Shown one piece after another: positions 34,750 to 43,290 of a stretch of DNA of 64,000 nucleotides (its first letter is position 1; each line of letters starts with the position of its first letter). The stretch comes from Paenibacillus foliorum. Lineage in GTDB: Bacteria; Bacillota; Bacilli; Paenibacillales; NBRC-103111. Under the pieces are notes generated by a model, which ran no database searches, was not told the origin of the DNA, and saw nothing but the letters and a program-made list of their open reading frames with translations. Position numbers and translations under genes: made by a program. The stretch lies in assembly GCF_013141765.1 (NCBI RefSeq), contig NZ_WHOD01000087.1, positions 62,001-126,000 of the forward strand. Reading direction: 5' to 3'.

Positions 34750-35072
34750 CAGCCAACCCATCAGAGAGCGGAATTGTTACGCTGAAAGGTTCCGTAGGAG
34801 GTAACTGGCCGAAGTCGCCCTGGAGTTGCAGTGTTAAAATACTTGAGGATTGTGGTTCCGTGTGCTTTTGTGCAACTTATGGAATCCTATCGCTTGTAAT
34901 AGACATTGCCGGTTACAGCCGTTATCTGTTTAAGTGCCGTTTGATAGCCGATTCATGTCTATGCTGGAGTTTTTTCTAAAAAGCTGGCTGACTAGAGTAA
35001 GCAGGCTATTACGGAATAAAGGTGGTACCACGGAAGCAGATCCTTTCGTCCTTTGCGGCGAAGGGTTTTTTT
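34750..35072 (+). promoter_or_regulatory. T-box riboswitch leader of valS
   Basis: Long leader with the T-box sequence AAAGGTGGTACCACGGAAGC (35018-35037), whose TGGT pairs with the ACCA end of uncharged tRNA-Val. It is followed by an intrinsic terminator, CCTTTCGTC (35042-35050) / GGCGAAGGG (35057-35065) and seven T. AGAGAG near 34763 fits the base of Stem I. Uncharged tRNA should favour the antiterminator and allow valS (and probably folC-murC) transcription. I could not place the specifier codon with confidence. Confidence 0.9.
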
Positions 35073-35153
35073 GTGTTAACTTAGAAGTCCGGTGAATAGA
35101 CTCACTGCTTGCTTCTAGAGTAGGTATATGTAGAATGATGGAGGTAATTCAGT

Positions 35154-37814
35154 ATGGAAGAATTAAAAACAACTCAAATGCCGACAACTTATGATCCGAA
35201 GGAAGCAGAAAAGAAATGGTATGACTATTGGCTTAAGGGTCAATATTTTAAAGCGGGACAACGCCCGGATGCGGAGACCTATACAGTTGTAATTCCTCCT
35301 CCGAATGTGACGGGAATGCTGCATATCGGTCATGCTTTGGATTGTACTCTTCAAGATATAATGATTCGTACCAAAAGAATGCAGGGGTATGACACGCTGT
35401 GGCTGCCTGGCTCCGATCACGCGGGTATTGCTACACAAACAAGAGTGGAACAAAAGCTGCGTGAATCAGGTGTTACTCGGTACGATCTTGGCCGTGAAAA
35501 ATTTCTGGAGAAAGTATGGGAATGGAAAGACCTGTATTTGGAATCCATTCATGAGCAATGGGCAAAGATGGGCTTCTCACTTGATTATTCACGTGAGAGG
35601 TTTACTTTGGATGAAGGCTTGTCTAAAGCGGTGCGTGAAGTATTTGTAAAGCTCTATGAAAAAGGTCTTATCTATCGCGGTAACTACATTATTAACTGGG
35701 ATCCTGCTGCACGTACTGCTTTATCCGATATCGAGGTTGAACATAAGGAAGTACAGGGACATCTGTACCATCTGAAATATGTGGTGAAGGATAGTGACGA
35801 ATTTATAGTTGTCGCAACTACACGTCCTGAAACTATGTTAGGCGATACAGCGGTTGCCGTACATCCCAAGGATGACCGCTATAAGCATTTGATAGGGAAG
35901 AAGCTGGTGCTGCCGTTTACCGGTCGTGAAATTCCTATTATTGGCGATGAATATGTAGAACAAGAGTTTGGAAGCGGCGCGGTAAAAATTACCCCTGCCC
36001 ATGATCCGAACGACTTTGAAGTAGGTAAACGCCATGATCTTCCGCAGATATTGGTGATGGATGAAACCGGTACAATGAATGATAATGCTGGGGCATACAA
36101 GGGATTGGATCGTTTTGAATGCCGTAAACAGATTGTAGCAGATATGAAAGAATCCGGAGTATTAGTAAAAATCGAGGACCATTTGCATCAAGTAGGCCAT
36201 AGTGAGCGAAGCGGTGCTGTCGTGGAGCCCTACCTGTCAACACAGTGGTTTGTGAAGATGAAGCCTCTCGCAGAGCGGGCGATTGAAGCTCAAAATACGA
36301 AAAAAGGGGCTAATTTTGTTCCTGATCGTTTTGAGAAGAGCTACTTATACTGGATTGAAAACGTTCGTGATTGGTGTATTTCCCGCCAACTATGGTGGGG
36401 GCACCAGATTCCTGCTTGGTATTGCGAGGGTTGTGGTGAGATCCATGTAGCTCACGACAAGGTGTCGGTATGTTCGAAGTGCAGCGGCACGAATCTCCGC
36501 CAAGATGCGGATGTACTGGATACTTGGTTCAGTTCGGCTTTATGGCCGTTTTCGACACTTGGTTGGCCGGAGGAAACGGAGGATATGAGTCGTTTCTATC
36601 CAACCAGCCTGCTCGTAACAGGCTATGATATTATCCCTTTTTGGGTTTCGAGAATGATCTTTACCGCTCTTGAGTTTACGGGCCAAATTCCTTTCAAGGA
36701 CGTGCTGATCCATGGCTTAGTACGTGATGCGGATGGTCGGAAAATGTCCAAGTCGCTTGGCAACGGCGTAGATCCGTTAGAAGTTATCGAGAAGTACGGA
36801 GCAGATGCTATGCGCTTTATGCTTTCAACGAGCTCAACTTCGGGGCAGGATTTGCGATTCCGTTGGGAGAAAGTAGAGCAGGCGCGTAATTTTGCCAATA
36901 AAATATGGAATGCTTCTAGGTTTGCTCTAATGAATTTAGGAGATTTCAAAGTGGAAGAAATTGATTTGAATGGATCCTTGAACACCGCAGACCGTTGGAT
37001 TCTGCATCGCCTGAACGAAACAGTTCGTGATGTAACGCGTCTCATGGATTCCTATGAATTCGCAGAAACCGGCCGTCTTCTGTACAACTTTATTTGGGAT
37101 GATCTATGCGATTGGTATATCGAGTTCAGTAAATTATCCTTATATGGAACTGATGATCAAGCTAAGAAAACAACCAAATCAGTCCTTGCTTATGTGTTGG
37201 ATCAAACACAGAGATTGATACATCCCTTCATGCCATTTATTTCCGAGGAAATATGGCAGCATCTGCCTCATGAAGGCGATACGATTACTTTGGCTAAATG
37301 GCCGGAGTACGAGAGCCGCTTTGAAGCAGCAGACGCCGTTCGTGAAATGGAGCTGTTGATGGACATCATCCGCAACGTTCGTAACATCCGTGCCGAGGTT
37401 AATGTTCCGATGAGCAAGAAGATTGAATTGCTGGTAAAACCGTCAGGCGTCGATTCATTAGCTATATTGAAACGAAATGAGGAATACATTCAACGGTTCA
37501 GCAATACCTCTACGCTTGAAATCAGCTTAGATCTGGCTACACCTGATAAAGCGATGACGGCTATCGTAACCGGTGCTGAGTTGTATTTGCCGCTGGCTGG
37601 ATTGATAGACATTTCGCAAGAGCTGAATCGTTTAGAGAAGGAACTACAAGCGCTGCATGGTGAAGTGGATAGGATCGAAAAGAAGCTTTCTAACGAAGGA
37701 TTTGTAGCGAAAGCTCCTGCCAAGGTCATTGATGAAGAAAAAGCCAAGCTTGTTGACTACGCTGATAAGCGGGATAAAGTTATTGCCCGTTTGGCTGAGC
37801 TGAGGGGTGTGTAA
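35154..37814 (+). CDS. valS: Valyl-tRNA synthetase
   Basis: Class I synthetase that charges tRNA-Val and edits mischarged threonine. The 886 residues contain HIGH (57-60) in TGMLHIGHALD, the editing domain with TTRPETMLGDTAVAV, zinc-like cysteines (WYCEGCGEIH and CSKCSGTN), KMSKS (530-534), the anticodon-binding domain and a C-terminal coiled coil (ISQELNRLEKELQALHGEVD). GGAGG precedes the ATG by 8 bases. It is controlled by the upstream T-box; folC follows with only one base between. Confidence 0.97.
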   Translation: MEELKTTQMPTTYDPKEAEKKWYDYWLKGQYFKAGQRPDAETYTVVIPPPNVTGMLHIGHALDCTLQDIMIRTKRMQGYDTLWLPGSDHAGIATQTRVEQKLRESGVTRYDLGREKFLEKVWEWKDLYLESIHEQWAKMGFSLDYSRERFTLDEGLSKAVREVFVKLYEKGLIYRGNYIINWDPAARTALSDIEVEHKEVQGHLYHLKYVVKDSDEFIVVATTRPETMLGDTAVAVHPKDDRYKHLIGKKLVLPFTGREIPIIGDEYVEQEFGSGAVKITPAHDPNDFEVGKRHDLPQILVMDETGTMNDNAGAYKGLDRFECRKQIVADMKESGVLVKIEDHLHQVGHSERSGAVVEPYLSTQWFVKMKPLAERAIEAQNTKKGANFVPDRFEKSYLYWIENVRDWCISRQLWWGHQIPAWYCEGCGEIHVAHDKVSVCSKCSGTNLRQDADVLDTWFSSALWPFSTLGWPEETEDMSRFYPTSLLVTGYDIIPFWVSRMIFTALEFTGQIPFKDVLIHGLVRDADGRKMSKSLGNGVDPLEVIEKYGADAMRFMLSTSSTSGQDLRFRWEKVEQARNFANKIWNASRFALMNLGDFKVEEIDLNGSLNTADRWILHRLNETVRDVTRLMDSYEFAETGRLLYNFIWDDLCDWYIEFSKLSLYGTDDQAKKTTKSVLAYVLDQTQRLIHPFMPFISEEIWQHLPHEGDTITLAKWPEYESRFEAADAVREMELLMDIIRNVRNIRAEVNVPMSKKIELLVKPSGVDSLAILKRNEEYIQRFSNTSTLEISLDLATPDKAMTAIVTGAELYLPLAGLIDISQELNRLEKELQALHGEVDRIEKKLSNEGFVAKAPAKVIDEEKAKLVDYADKRDKVIARLAELRGV

Positions 37815-37815
37815 G

Positions 37816-39201
37816 ATGAGCGAGACCAAAGAACCCAATGTGCAGCCAGGCGCTTCCTTTCAAAGCGCGGCAGACGCGGTGGATTGGATTGTCAATCTGG
37901 TTAAATTCGGGGTAAGACCTGGATTAAAGCGGATGGAGAAGCTGATGGAGCTGTTGGATAACCCTGAACGTCGGTTGAAGTTTATTCATGTTGCAGGTAC
38001 GAACGGCAAGGGATCTGTGTGTGCCTACCTGACAGAGGTGCTTAAACAAAGCGGATATGGTGTGGGTACCTTCACGTCCCCTTATATTGAGAAGTATACG
38101 GATCGCATTCGGTATAACGGTCAAAATATTGCTGATGAGGATTTGCTTCGTGTAATTAATAAGCTTAAACCGATTGTAGATGAAATTGCTGCTTCCGAGC
38201 TGGGGCAGCCAACCATGTTTGAAGTGTCTACGGCTGCGGCAATTGAATATTTTGCCCGTATCTCTTGTCCAGACTATGTAGTTTGGGAAACGGGATTAGG
38301 GGGAAGACTGGATTCCACGAACATCGTATCTCCAATTTTGACCGTAATAACGAATGTAGGCCACGATCATATGGATATTCTAGGGGATACGCTCGATAAG
38401 GTTGCTGGTGAAAAAGCCGGAATTATCAAATCAGGCGTTCCTATTGTCAGCGCTGTGTCTCAACCCGAGGTTATCGATGTAATCGAGCAAACGGCCAAAG
38501 CCAAGAACAGCACATTATATTTAGCGAACCGGAATTTTCATTTTGAAAGCTTGTCTTCGTTGGAAAATGATCAGACCTTTGATTTCTTCGGTCCTTACCG
38601 GAATATGACAGGATTGAGTATTTCCCTAAACGGTCAGCATCAGCTTATAAATGCATCGGTAGCACTCATGGCGATAGAACTGCTTAGGCAGTACTATGCT
38701 CTGATCGTCGAGGACGAGGTGCTTTTGCGAGCACTGAAAGAAACCAAATGGGCAGGGCGACTGGAGATGATTTCTAGTAATCCACGTATTCTTATTGATG
38801 GGGCTCATAATCCTGAAGGTGGAGCGGCGCTCGCTCAAGCTTTGAGGGACACATACCACTACAAAAAGCTACATTTTATGATGGGAATGCTCTCAACAAA
38901 GAATCATTCTGGATATTTGCGGCATATACTACCATTGGTGGATACACTCATCCTGACCGAACCTAATTGGCATAAAAAGGAAGAAGCATCTCATCTTGCC
39001 GATCTGGCTGAAACGCTATTGCAGGAGTTAGGTCGCACCGGTGTAGAAGTGATTATAGAACCTGACTGGAAGGCAGCGCTCGAACGGTTGAATAGCCAAA
39101 TCGAGCAAGATGATCTAGCTGTCGTTTCCGGCACCTTATATTTGATTGGGGATGTTCGTTCCTGGATCCTACATCAAACTGATTCTGAAAAAGGCTGGTG
39201 A
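37816..39201 (+). CDS. folC: Folylpolyglutamate synthase / dihydrofolate synthase
   Basis: Adds glutamate to dihydropteroate and to folates. The 461 residues contain the P-loop FIHVAGTNGKGSVCAYL, the folate-binding FTSPYIEKYTDRI, ETGLGGRLDSTN and the C-terminal IDGAHNPEG. ATG 37816 with GAGGGG upstream is preferred over GTG 37807, which lies inside valS. As in B. subtilis it follows valS; comC does not follow and murC takes its place. Confidence 0.95.
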   Translation: MSETKEPNVQPGASFQSAADAVDWIVNLVKFGVRPGLKRMEKLMELLDNPERRLKFIHVAGTNGKGSVCAYLTEVLKQSGYGVGTFTSPYIEKYTDRIRYNGQNIADEDLLRVINKLKPIVDEIAASELGQPTMFEVSTAAAIEYFARISCPDYVVWETGLGGRLDSTNIVSPILTVITNVGHDHMDILGDTLDKVAGEKAGIIKSGVPIVSAVSQPEVIDVIEQTAKAKNSTLYLANRNFHFESLSSLENDQTFDFFGPYRNMTGLSISLNGQHQLINASVALMAIELLRQYYALIVEDEVLLRALKETKWAGRLEMISSNPRILIDGAHNPEGGAALAQALRDTYHYKKLHFMMGMLSTKNHSGYLRHILPLVDTLILTEPNWHKKEEASHLADLAETLLQELGRTGVEVIIEPDWKAALERLNSQIEQDDLAVVSGTLYLIGDVRSWILHQTDSEKGW

Positions 39202-39208
39202 GAGCGGC

Positions 39209-40594
39209 GTGAATACATCTGAGCACATCCATTTTATCGGCATTGGCGGGTATGGTATGAGTGCTATTGCCAAAGTAATGCTGGAAATGGGCTACCAAAT
39301 TTCGGGGTCTGATTTAGCTCGGCAGGAGTTAACGGAGAAGCTGGCTGCCAAAGGGGCGCAAGTGTTTATTGGACATGAAGCGCATCATGTAAATGGAGCG
39401 GATATGGTTGTTTATTCGACTGCGTTATCTAAGGATAACGTAGAGATGGTAGCTGCCGAAGAATTGAAAATTCCAATTCTACATCGCTCGCAAATGCTAG
39501 CGCGTCTTATGAATGCCAAGAAAGGCATAGCAGTGGCAGGCGCGCACGGAAAGACGACAACTTCCTCTATGATTGCGCTGGTATTAGAGGAGTGTAGTCA
39601 AGACCCGACCTATATTATTGGCGGCGAAATTATGAACGTGGGCAGCAACGCCAAAGCCGGCAAAGGGGATTGGGTTGTTGCAGAGGCGGATGAAAGCGAT
39701 GGTTCCTTCCTTCAGTATCATCCACTTGTTGCGTTAGTCAATAACATCGAAGCGGATCATTTGGAAAATTATAATGGCGACTTCGAAAATTTAAAAAAAG
39801 CTTATGCTCAATTTCTGAGCCAAGTAAGAGAGGAAGGCAAAGCGGTTGTCTGTAATGATGATGCGTTTTTGCGTGAAATGATTCCTCATATTGCAAGCGA
39901 AGTAATTACTTACGGCATAGACACCGATGCCGATTATATAGCCCGCAACATTGAACTAGGTGACCGCAAGGTTAGCTTTCAGGTGGAGCATCAGGGCAGC
40001 ATTCTAGGAATGATGCAGCTGTCGGTGCCGGGCAAACATAATGTATATAACGCTTTAGCTACGTTAATTGCGTGCATGGAGGCTGGATTGTCGTTTCAGC
40101 AGGTTGCTGAGGCGATCACAGATTTCCGCGGCGCAAAGCGGCGTTTTCAAGTGCTGGGAGAGGTTGAAGGCATCCTGGTAATAGATGACTATGCACACCA
40201 TCCGACAGAGATTGTAGCGACAATCAGCGCTGCTAAAGCGACTGGTAAAAAAATCACGGCAGTGTTCCAACCTCAGCGATATACTCGGACCTATTTCTTA
40301 TTCGAGCAGTTCAGCCGAGCTTTTTCTGAAGCGGATGAGGTTATCATTACAGATATCTACTCACCTGCAGGCGAAAAACAAATCGAAGGCATCACTTCCG
40401 CCAAGTTGGTGGAGCTGATCCGTGAGAACAGTAACCCTAACGTCAAATATATTCCAACTAAAGAAGAAGTTCAGGCATATTTGATGGATCATGTGAGCAG
40501 CGGTGATTTGGTGCTGACGATGGGAGCAGGCGACATATGGAAGGCTGCTGATGGATTAGCGCGAGCTTTGCAGCAGAAGGCAGAATCGTTGTAA
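39209..40594 (+). CDS. murC: UDP-N-acetylmuramate--L-alanine ligase
   Basis: Adds L-alanine to UDP-MurNAc in peptidoglycan precursor synthesis. The 461 residues start HIHFIGIGGYGMSAIAKVML (nucleotide-fold motif GIGGYGMS), with the ATP P-loop GAHGKTTTSSM, EADESDGSFL, NIEADHLENY and the DDYAHHPTEI motif. GTG 39209 is chosen because the protein then begins like family members; the ribosome site is weak and the gene starts 7 bases after folC. In B. subtilis murC lies elsewhere; here it joins the valS-folC transcription unit. Confidence 0.94.
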   Translation: MNTSEHIHFIGIGGYGMSAIAKVMLEMGYQISGSDLARQELTEKLAAKGAQVFIGHEAHHVNGADMVVYSTALSKDNVEMVAAEELKIPILHRSQMLARLMNAKKGIAVAGAHGKTTTSSMIALVLEECSQDPTYIIGGEIMNVGSNAKAGKGDWVVAEADESDGSFLQYHPLVALVNNIEADHLENYNGDFENLKKAYAQFLSQVREEGKAVVCNDDAFLREMIPHIASEVITYGIDTDADYIARNIELGDRKVSFQVEHQGSILGMMQLSVPGKHNVYNALATLIACMEAGLSFQQVAEAITDFRGAKRRFQVLGEVEGILVIDDYAHHPTEIVATISAAKATGKKITAVFQPQRYTRTYFLFEQFSRAFSEADEVIITDIYSPAGEKQIEGITSAKLVELIRENSNPNVKYIPTKEEVQAYLMDHVSSGDLVLTMGAGDIWKAADGLARALQQKAESL

Positions 40595-40639
40595 ATGAGG
40601 TATGGATTGAAAGCAGATTAACCCTATAGCGGAATGATA

Positions 40640-40687
40640 AATATCCCGGACTGCACTTGCGTATAGAGTGTGCCGGGATATTTTTTT
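40640..40687 (+). terminator. Rho-independent terminator after murC
   Basis: AATATCCCGG (40640-40649) pairs with CCGGGATATT (40673-40682), with an inner CACTT/GAGTG stem and seven T. It likely ends the valS-folC-murC unit. Confidence 0.85.
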
Positions 40688-40727
40688 GTCATAAATGTTA
40701 TGGATACAAATGCATATTATTTCACCA

Positions 40728-40756
40728 TTGACATAAATTGTGATAACGATTATCAT
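40728..40756 (+). promoter_or_regulatory. Sigma-A promoter overlapped by a Fur box
   Basis: Consensus -35 TTGACA (40728-40733), 17-base spacer, -10 TATCAT (40751-40756). The Fur 7-1-7 motif TGATAACGATTATCA (40741-40755) covers the spacer and -10, with one mismatch to TGATAATnATTATCA; it matches the classical 19-base box at 16 of 19 positions. Transcription of the next gene should be repressed by Fur with iron. Confidence 0.85.
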
Positions 40757-40790
40757 TTTCATTGAATGCTGATGGAGAGAGGGATCCTTC

Positions 40791-41015
40791 ATGAAAAAGA
40801 TCAACTACTGCTGCCGAAACTTTAAACAAGGCTCCAAGGCTGTTTATAAGAAGCTGAAGAAGAAATTTCCTGATTTAAAGCAAAAGAAGCGCGATTGCTT
40901 AGGGAATTGCAAGCTTTGTTCTAAGGAGTGCTTTGTTATGCTTGGCAAGAAGGATGTCATCAAGGCATCGTCGCCCGCGAAGCTTCTTAAAGAATTAAAG
41001 CAGATGATTGGTTAG
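40791..41015 (+). CDS. DUF1450-like Cys-rich small protein, Fur-regulated
   Basis: 74 residues, basic (many Lys), with six cysteines: Cys7-Cys8 near the N-terminus and C-x3-C-x2-C-x3-C at 36, 40, 43 and 47 (DCLGNCKLCSKEC). The layout NYCCRNF...CLGNC...IKASSPAKLLKELKQMI resembles the DUF1450 (YuzB-like) family, which may have a thioredoxin-like ferredoxin fold. Cysteine spacing fits metal or [2Fe-2S] binding, but this is inference. GGAGAGAGGG precedes the ATG. The upstream promoter has a good Fur box, and a ferritin gene follows, so an iron-related function is likely. Confidence 0.8.
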   Translation: MKKINYCCRNFKQGSKAVYKKLKKKFPDLKQKKRDCLGNCKLCSKECFVMLGKKDVIKASSPAKLLKELKQMIG

Positions 41016-41160
41016 TCTATACAACTCACATGAAGGGACGTTTGACAAGATGAGTTGGAAATATTATGGATTCTCTCTCCAATTATAGGTATACTAATTA
41101 TATCTCCTGTATTGTATTTCTGGGGGATTATACGAAAATAAACGGAAGGTGTGTGCTCTT

Positions 41161-41667
41161 TTGCTAAATGATGCTTTAAGTAAAGCACTGAATGATCAAT
41201 TAAACTTTGAATTCTACTCCGCCCAAGTCTATTTGGCAATGGCCGCTTACTGTTCGGCAGAAAGCTTGGATGGATTTGCTAATTTTTATATTGTCCAAGC
41301 CGAAGAGGAACGATTCCATGCTATGAAGATATATAAGTTTTTGAATGACCGAGGCAGACGGGCATTTATTATGGGTATGGACAATCCGAATAATGAATAT
41401 AAGTCTATGTTGGATGTCTTCCAGCATGCATTTGAACATGAGCAGCTCGTCACACAACGTTTTTATGATCTATCGGATTTGGCAATGAATGAACGTGAAC
41501 ATGCGACCATTAATTTCTTGAAGTGGTTTATCGACGAGCAGGTTGAGGAAGAAGCCATGTTCGACAGTATTATCAATAAGCTAAAGCGGATTGACACGGA
41601 CAGCAATGCATTTTTTATGCTTGATGCGGAATTTGCTCAAAGGGTATTTACACCCCCGGCTCCTTAA
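41161..41667 (+). CDS. ftnA: Ferritin (non-heme)
   Basis: 168-residue iron-storage protein that oxidises Fe(II) and stores ferric mineral in a 24-mer shell. The ferroxidase residues are visible: Glu in LNFEFYSAQVYLAMAAYC, EEERFHAMK (ExxH), and the later EREHATINFLKWFIDEQVEEE. The close match in wording to bacterial FtnA proteins makes the call secure. TTG 41161 is preferred because GGAAGGTG lies about 9 bases upstream and the product then starts MLNDAL; an in-frame GTG at 41149 overlaps that site. It lies 145 bases after the DUF1450 gene, with a possible own promoter (TTGACA at 41042-41047). It ends at a strong terminator. Confidence 0.92.
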   Translation: MLNDALSKALNDQLNFEFYSAQVYLAMAAYCSAESLDGFANFYIVQAEEERFHAMKIYKFLNDRGRRAFIMGMDNPNNEYKSMLDVFQHAFEHEQLVTQRFYDLSDLAMNEREHATINFLKWFIDEQVEEEAMFDSIINKLKRIDTDSNAFFMLDAEFAQRVFTPPAP

Positions 41668-41702
41668 AATTTGAGTTCAAAAATTCAACTTTTCAGCTTG
41701 GA

Positions 41703-41746
41703 AATAGAACGACCTTATCAACTAAGGTTGTTCTATTTTTTTTGTC
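41703..41746 (+). terminator. Rho-independent terminator after ferritin
   Basis: AATAGAACGACCTTA pairs with TAAGGTTGTTCTATT (one G-U) around a 5-base loop, followed by a long T run. Confidence 0.9.
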
Positions 41747-41797
41747 TCTCTCATAGTCTAGTAATACGAAAAATTGGACAAGGGGAGAGAAGTAGAA

Positions 41798-43180
41798 ATG
41801 AATAATGCTAAAATGACCTTTCGATTTGAGAACGGCAAACATAAAAACTCTGGGCGTATTGTAAAAGAGCAGCCCAAGGTTATTCCGCTGCAAAATGAAG
41901 AATATACGGTGATTCGCAACGAAGATCTGAAGATGGATCAAACCGCTACAGAGATGGAATCTCTTACGACACCGTCTTCGTCCCGTCTGCAGAGGCACAC
42001 CGGATCTGAAACGTTAATTGACGCCCAGCAGCTAAATCAATATACGAATGATTTTGGCGGGTGGCAAAGCTCTTTTGATACGGAAACTCAGAGGGTGGAG
42101 AAGCTGATCCGTGAATCAGCAAAAGTAGAGATTCATCCCGAAAGCGGATATGTGGATAGACAGGATAGCAGAAATACTAAGCGCGATGAAGAGTCGGAGT
42201 TTGAGCCCATAAGAGATCATCGGTGGTATGTCCCTGAGGAAACGGTTTACGTGAGCCAATCTTCTGGGTCTTCGTGGCTTAAAGTAGCTGCTTCTGTTGC
42301 AGGCGCCGTTGTTACTGGTATCGCTTTTGGATTTTTCGTTTTATCAATGTTTTCAGAGGATCCTCAGAGCCCCAAAGGGGGGAGTACATTATCTCCATCT
42401 GGAGCTGGAACTGTAGCCGCAACAACGACGAATACTCAGGCTAATGGTACGGATGCAACAAAATTGCCAGTGAATAATAACTCAGGGATTACTGGTCAGG
42501 GGGGTGTACCCGTTATGGCTCCAGTTTCGAGTGGGGCGCCAGTTGTTACAGCGGTCAATATTCCAGGTAAAACTATTGCTTTCCTGCAAAGCGGAGTTTT
42601 CAGCACATCCCAAGCTGCGGATACAGCCCAAGCAGAGCTGAAAAAGAAAGGACTCGCAGCAGTTAGTGATTCCGGCGATAAATACCCGGTTTATGTTGGA
42701 ATGACAATGACTCGTGATGAAGCACTAGGCTTGGCACAGCAGTTCCAGCAAAGGAAAACCGATGTCATTATCAAAAGCATAGAATTGCCTGCCCTGACGA
42801 AAATAAAATGGAGTGCAAAACCATCAGAAGGCTTAGCGGCTTATATCACCCAGGGGGATAAACTGCTGCAAACAATGGCCCCGATTACATTGACCCATTT
42901 GACTCAAGCACAGCCTACTGCTATTGATTCGGCAGCTTTACAGTCTATTAAAACAGCACATCAAACGTGGATAGGGATGACTGCGGGGGCGAATGAAGGG
43001 CTGGCTGAGGACGCTCGGTCTTCTGTTCAAAAGATGGGGAATGCGATGAACTCCGCTGTGGTTTCGTTGGATGAATATAAAAAGAATCCAAGCCAGTCCT
43101 ATATGTGGCAGACGCAGAATGCGATGATGCAGTATGTGCTTGCACAAAAAGAGCTTCGCAGATCGGTATCGGCACAATAA
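41798..43180 (+). CDS. SpoIIB-like membrane protein with SPOR domain
   Basis: 460 residues: a hydrophilic cytosolic N-terminal part (about 1-160), one membrane segment (WLKVAASVAGAVVTGIAFGF), a Gly/Ser/Thr-rich linker, then a SPOR-type domain (about 258-335: KTIAFLQSGVFSTSQAADTA ... YPVYVGMTMTRDEALGLAQQ) that would bind denuded peptidoglycan, and a helical C-terminal domain. SpoIIB of B. subtilis has the same topology and lies in the same place, between folC and maf, and acts in septal wall thinning during engulfment. ATG 41798 has AAGGGGAGAG upstream; TTG 41774 is less likely. Confidence 0.72.
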   Translation: MNNAKMTFRFENGKHKNSGRIVKEQPKVIPLQNEEYTVIRNEDLKMDQTATEMESLTTPSSSRLQRHTGSETLIDAQQLNQYTNDFGGWQSSFDTETQRVEKLIRESAKVEIHPESGYVDRQDSRNTKRDEESEFEPIRDHRWYVPEETVYVSQSSGSSWLKVAASVAGAVVTGIAFGFFVLSMFSEDPQSPKGGSTLSPSGAGTVAATTTNTQANGTDATKLPVNNNSGITGQGGVPVMAPVSSGAPVVTAVNIPGKTIAFLQSGVFSTSQAADTAQAELKKKGLAAVSDSGDKYPVYVGMTMTRDEALGLAQQFQQRKTDVIIKSIELPALTKIKWSAKPSEGLAAYITQGDKLLQTMAPITLTHLTQAQPTAIDSAALQSIKTAHQTWIGMTAGANEGLAEDARSSVQKMGNAMNSAVVSLDEYKKNPSQSYMWQTQNAMMQYVLAQKELRRSVSAQ

Positions 43181-43240
43181 TCAGCTCTAACTGTAAGAGT
43201 CTGCCTAATGTAGGAAGCCTAATCGGGGGCTTTCACTTAA

Positions 43241-43290
43241 AAAAAACGCCGAACCGGCACAGCCTATGGCTGACGGTTCGGCGTTTTTTT
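43241..43290. terminator. Bidirectional terminator overlapping the 3' end of the SLH amidase gene
   Basis: AAAAAACGCCGAACCG (43241-43256) pairs with CGGTTCGGCGTTTTTT (43274-43289). It serves the SpoIIB-like gene on one strand and the amidase gene on the other, whose last codons and stop are inside the stem-loop. Confidence 0.9.
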
